From the NCBI GenBank assembly GCA_031546815.1, contig JAVBJV010000026.1, positions 1-8,735 on the forward strand: a DNA stretch of 8,735 nt. Reading direction: 5' to 3'. The notes under the pieces are model-generated. The model did not search any database. It was not told the DNA's origin and saw only the letters and a list, made by a program, of their open reading frames with translations. This document shows, piece after piece, positions 6,901 to 8,735 of this stretch (position 1 is the stretch's first letter; every line of letters starts with the position of its first letter). A program made the translations under genes and the position numbers. The DNA is from JAVBJV01 sp031546815. GTDB taxonomy: Bacteria > Pseudomonadota > Alphaproteobacteria > Acetobacterales > Acetobacteraceae.

Positions 6901-7083
6901 CGTGGTCTTGATCGTTCAACAGCGAGCATCACTCTATCCCCGCACCACACCAAAGCAATGCTAATCCGCGGCATCGGCATAAAGACACTGAAAGATTTTA
7001 AAAAAATCACGGTTGATCGACTTGGCCGACGATTTGAAATCGAACGGGAAAAACGCACATGGCATGGCGAGGTCTGCATGTAA
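3970..7083 (+). CDS. cas9: CRISPR-associated endonuclease Cas9, type II-C
   Basis: This RNA-guided nuclease has 1037 aa, the usual II-C size. RuvC-I is at the N-terminus (FGIDLGIASCGWAV, D12). The Arg-rich bridge helix lies at about residues 58-77 (RRQHRGLRRVLRRRQQR). The recognition lobe extends to about 480. RuvC-II is IHVELARDVGKS with E501. HNH is VDHILPWSRFGDDSF with H583, and N606 in SENQEK. RuvC-III is DDRHHALDAL with H729 and D732. The C-terminal wedge and PAM-interacting region ends GIGIKTLKDFKKITVDRLGR...RTWHGEVCM. All catalytic residues that I can align with Neisseria meningitidis Cas9 are present. The reading frame stays open far upstream, but the domain begins at the ATG at 3970, which has AAGGGA 9 nt before it. 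A TAAAAT at 3936-3941 may be a -10, without a clear -35. cas1 overlaps the last 25 nt. The region has less GC than the genes to the left. Confidence 0.98.
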   Translation: MSVRSKLKFGIDLGIASCGWAVIEWDDATEGSDGTILALGTRTFDAPETDKERTPTNQLRRQHRGLRRVLRRRQQRMSALRALFAEAGLLADSQRNALKVPGLDPWELRAKGLDHKLAGQELAIALGHIARHRGFKSNSKRDRSANAADDSSKMLSAIGATQTKLAQYRTVGEMFARDPDFAGTGDKPGRKRNRDGDYSRSVLRDDQAREVRVLFTQQRKKGNTLATEDLEDKFAEIAFFQRPLQDSEDMVGFCPFEPQERRAAKYAYSFERFRFLSRLAVLRIEPGERALTPDEIARIDGIFGQGKTGGVTYKALRNLLDLADSEKFSGVSAEDEKNDFVARTGKAAEGTASLRTVIVEALGELAWMALLKTPEKLDNIARVLTFRDDLASIRTGLEELELDQAVLDVLFQAVEGGKAFSRFKGAGHISAKACRAILPHLQTGLMYSDACAKAGYNHAERMEGRLEGINNPIAQKAIREALKQVKTLIHEFDHPDAIHVELARDVGKSKEERDEIKSGIDKRTKAKERLRQEFSDTVGHAPNGEDLLRFELWKEQNGRSLYSDQPIPVHLISASDNNVQVDHILPWSRFGDDSFINKTLCFASENQEKRGSTPYEWFDRTKKDWASFQARVETIKWMKGRKKRNYVLKDADERAEKFKARNLNDTRYACRVLMDELKRAHFPQDGKKGENRHVLARPGALTDKLRRAWGLHEKKKDTDGSRLADDRHHALDALIVAVMTESELDKLTLAFQKNENLGLKQDFAHIDPPWPDFREQALEKHREIFVSRAERRRARGEGHAATIRQIVRHEEGETIYERKSIDGLSAKDLDRIKDPERNEAIVAALRTWIAAGKPLEAAYLPRSHTGDVIRKVRLSTNKKVDVEVRDGAADRGEMARVDIFRKKGRREVWEYYAVPVYPHQVFDQQEWPAPPDRAVLAGKPEKEWPLINTEYEFMWSLYPMSFVEITKPDGTFIDGYFRGLDRSTASITLSPHHTKAMLIRGIGIKTLKDFKKITVDRLGRRFEIEREKRTWHGEVCM

Positions 7084-7952
7084 CGCGCCCTGCCCATCTG
7101 TCTTTTGCTGATGGGCAGATCCTGATTGCGCAGGAAGACGGTGATGTGCGACTGGCTTTGGAGGATATCGCCTGGATTGTGCTCGACACACCCCAGACCA
7201 CGCTGACGGGCGCACTGCTGTCTGCCTGTATGGCTGCTGGAATTGCCGTCATAACAACGGACGAAACCCACACTCCAAGTGGCATCGCCCTGCCCTTTCA
7301 CCGGCACCATCGCCAGGCTGATGTGGCTCAGCAGCAAATCAGCGCTAGCGAGCCTTTAAAAAAACGCCTGTGGCAAAACATCATACAGCGCAAGATTGGC
7401 AACCAGGCAGCGGCCCTCGACCGACTGGGGCGCGGTGGGGGACGCACATTACGAGAAATGGCGCGCCGGGTTGGCTCTGGCGATCCTGGAAATATCGAAG
7501 CACAAGCGGCACGTTATTACTGGGGGCAGCTCTGGCCCAGTTTCCGACGCGACGATGCCGGAGACCGCCGTAACAAGCTGCTGAATTACGGCTATGCCGT
7601 GATCCGTTCCGGGGTTGCCCGAGCATTGGTGGCTACAGGTTTGCTGCCTGCATTGGGGCTGAAACATGCTTCCGTTTCCAATGCCTTCAATCTGGCAGAC
7701 GATCTGGTGGAACCGCTCCGTCCATTTGTGGACATCGAGGCTTGGAACATAGTGGGGACCGGCAATCCGGATCGGGGAGACCTGTCCCTGCAGGATCGGC
7801 GCTCCATGGCTGGGTTGCTGTTACAGGAAGCGCGGCTTGGAGACGCAACCGTTACTTTGCTGACGGCCACAGAACGTATGGCGGAATCCCTGTCGCGTTG
7901 CCTGGAGACTCGTTCTCCGGCGCCATTTTTTCTTCCTGATATCGAGCCTTGA
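7059..7952 (+). CDS. cas1: Cas1 integrase, type II
   Basis: This 297-aa metal-dependent DNA integrase works with Cas2 to insert new spacers into the array. The N-terminal beta domain begins MAWRGLHVTRPAHLSFADGQ and continues through EDIAWIVLDTPQTTLTGALLS, typical of type II Cas1. The helical catalytic domain carries the three metal ligands: E147 in GNIEAQAARYYW, H203 in LKHASVSNAFNLADD and E218 in DLVEPLRPF. Spacing agrees with Streptococcus pyogenes Cas1 (E149, H205, E220). The ATG at 7059 lies inside the end of cas9, giving a 25-nt overlap in another frame. This suggests coupled translation; a GGGA sits a few bases upstream. Length is normal and no lesion is seen, so acquisition should be possible. 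Confidence 0.97.
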   Translation: MAWRGLHVTRPAHLSFADGQILIAQEDGDVRLALEDIAWIVLDTPQTTLTGALLSACMAAGIAVITTDETHTPSGIALPFHRHHRQADVAQQQISASEPLKKRLWQNIIQRKIGNQAAALDRLGRGGGRTLREMARRVGSGDPGNIEAQAARYYWGQLWPSFRRDDAGDRRNKLLNYGYAVIRSGVARALVATGLLPALGLKHASVSNAFNLADDLVEPLRPFVDIEAWNIVGTGNPDRGDLSLQDRRSMAGLLLQEARLGDATVTLLTATERMAESLSRCLETRSPAPFFLPDIEP

Positions 7953-7964
7953 AAGCTGAAAGTC

Positions 7965-8294
7965 ATGAAGACTGAGGAGATCCGCATCTTGTGGTTATTT
8001 GTTTTCTTTGACCTACCGGTAAAAACAAAGCCTGAACGCGGCGCGGCTACTCGGTTTCGGAATTTTCTGAAAGACGACGGGTTTATGATGCTGCAATATT
8101 CCGTCTATGCACGTGTCTGCCGTGGAGAAGAAGCTGCGGGGAAACATACAGACCGCATCACACGCCGCCTACCATCGAAAGGCAGTGTTCGTGTATTATA
8201 CGTAACAGACCGGCAATACGGCAGAATGAAGCTGTTATTAGGTGAGATGAAAAAGACCGAGCGAATCGGTGCTCAGCAGATGGTTTTGCTGTGA
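7965..8294 (+). CDS. cas2: Cas2, type II
   Basis: This 109-aa protein has the ferredoxin-like fold typical of Cas2. The first strand, ILWLFVFFDLPV, carries the conserved Asp16. A helix with RGAATRFRNFLKDDGF, the LQYSVYARVC strand and the RVLYVTDRQYGRMK segment follow as expected. Cas2 dimers bridge two Cas1 dimers in the spacer-integration complex; the Cas2 nuclease centre itself is not needed for integration in the systems studied. The gene starts 12 bp after cas1 with GAAAG just upstream of the ATG. Its TGA lies in the left arm of a perfect 12-bp inverted repeat. No csn2 or cas4 follows: the array begins 56 bp later, which makes the subtype II-C. Confidence 0.97.
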   Translation: MKTEEIRILWLFVFFDLPVKTKPERGAATRFRNFLKDDGFMMLQYSVYARVCRGEEAAGKHTDRITRRLPSKGSVRVLYVTDRQYGRMKLLLGEMKKTERIGAQQMVLL

Positions 8295-8325
8295 ATTTCA
8301 CCGTTAAACCGGGGAAATTCACAGC
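8288..8325. terminator. perfect 12-bp inverted repeat spanning the cas2 stop codon
   Basis: GCTGTGAATTTC (8288-8299) and GAAATTCACAGC (8314-8325) are perfect inverted complements. An A-G mismatch and three more pairs (CCG/CGG) follow inside, with a TTAAAC loop. There is no T-run on either side, so it is not a standard intrinsic terminator. It sits between the plus-strand cas operon and the minus-strand array and could protect the 3' end of both transcripts or slow converging polymerases. Confidence 0.55.
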
Positions 8326-8350
8326 AATTCCAAAGCATTATTCAAAAGCG

Positions 8351-8735
8351 ATCCTACTCGATGGGAGTCAGTAGGGAAACCACGGCGCGAATCACCCCGC
8401 CCCCCAGCGTTTCCTCATCCTACTCGATGGGAGTCAGTAGGGAAACCACGGCACGCGCCCGTGGCTTTGGACGCAGCCGCCGATCCTACTCGATGGGAGT
8501 CAGGAGGGAAACCACGGCCACATACGCACGCCTGTCGCGATTTTCCAAATCCTACTCGATGGGAGTCAGTAGGGAAACCACGGCTGAAGCCGCGCCCTCG
8601 TTTCCGGGCTGGAGATCCTACTCGATGGGAGTCAGTAGGGAAACCACGGCCGCGCTCCATCTCCGGCGACTGATTTTTAAATCCTACTCGATGGGAGTCA
8701 GTAGGGAAACCACGGCGACGACGGTGACGTCCCCG
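8351..8735 (-). CRISPR. CRISPR array, type II-C, six repeats, continues past right edge
   Basis: Six 36-bp repeats begin at 8351, 8417, 8483, 8549, 8615 and 8681. On the plus strand each starts ATCCTACTCGATGGG and ends GGGAAACCACGGC. Five spacers of exactly 30 bp separate them, and 19 bp of a sixth spacer (8717-8735) reach the edge. Five repeats are identical; the third has T to G at 8504. The tracrRNA orientation implies transcription on the minus strand, with the repeat read as GCCGTGGTTTCCC... and ending GAGTAGGAT. That end resembles repeats of other alphaproteobacterial II-C systems. TAGGAT, the last six bases, could act as a -10 for a promoter in each repeat, as shown for Neisseria II-C arrays. 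The 25 bp between the inverted repeat and repeat 1 are AT-rich. All spacers differ, and by eye none matches other parts of the window. Confidence 0.98.

Noticed and set aside
8415..8673. Open frames on both strands across the array encoding a repeated peptide
   Set aside because: They arise because the 66-bp repeat-spacer period is a multiple of three. They are a by-product of the CRISPR array, not a tandem-repeat protein.

Overview
The window is GC-rich bacterial DNA, most likely from an alphaproteobacterium. The Cas9 and Cas1 sequences and the GC-rich 36-nt repeat resemble the II-C systems I know from Acetobacteraceae such as Gluconacetobacter diazotrophicus and from Parvibaculum. This is recall, not a search, so the family-level assignment is tentative. 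The window has three blocks: ordinary chromosomal genes (1-2396), a compact phage-type lysis cassette (2317-3678), and a complete type II-C CRISPR-Cas9 locus (about 3804 to the right edge).

Block 1: the N-terminal part of an M20-family zinc peptidase runs off the left edge on the minus strand. Upstream of it, on the same strand, is a small exported protein of unknown function. Divergent from that pair is a polytopic membrane protein on the plus strand that looks like a GT-C-type glycosyltransferase but is not characterised.

Block 2 (minus strand, order of transcription): putative holin, GH24 endolysin with a C-terminal membrane anchor, short Rz-like inner-membrane spanin, and an Rz1-like lipoprotein spanin that overlaps the Rz gene in another frame. 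The genes are packed with stop/start overlaps and good Shine-Dalgarno sites. No capsid, tail or integrase genes are in view. A promoter-like sequence, a hairpin and a strong intrinsic terminator lie directly upstream of the holin, so expression may depend on read-through or antitermination.

Block 3: cas9, cas1 and cas2 form a plus-strand operon with no csn2 or cas4, which defines subtype II-C. The tracrRNA is encoded on the minus strand between the lysis cassette and cas9. Its anti-repeat matches the CRISPR repeat at 25 of 26 positions, and it ends in a textbook terminator. The array begins 56 bp after cas2 with six 36-bp repeats and 30-bp spacers and continues beyond the right edge. The tracrRNA orientation implies that the array is transcribed on the minus strand, toward cas2, as in other II-C systems. 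Cas1-Cas2 would acquire spacers, and Cas9 with crRNA:tracrRNA would cut invading DNA.

The CRISPR system is complete and recognisable rather than a new class. The less expected features are the isolated lysis cassette beside it with its terminator-guarded leader, a 12-bp perfect hairpin spanning the cas2 stop codon between convergent transcripts, and one repeat variant that weakens a specific crRNA:tracrRNA duplex.
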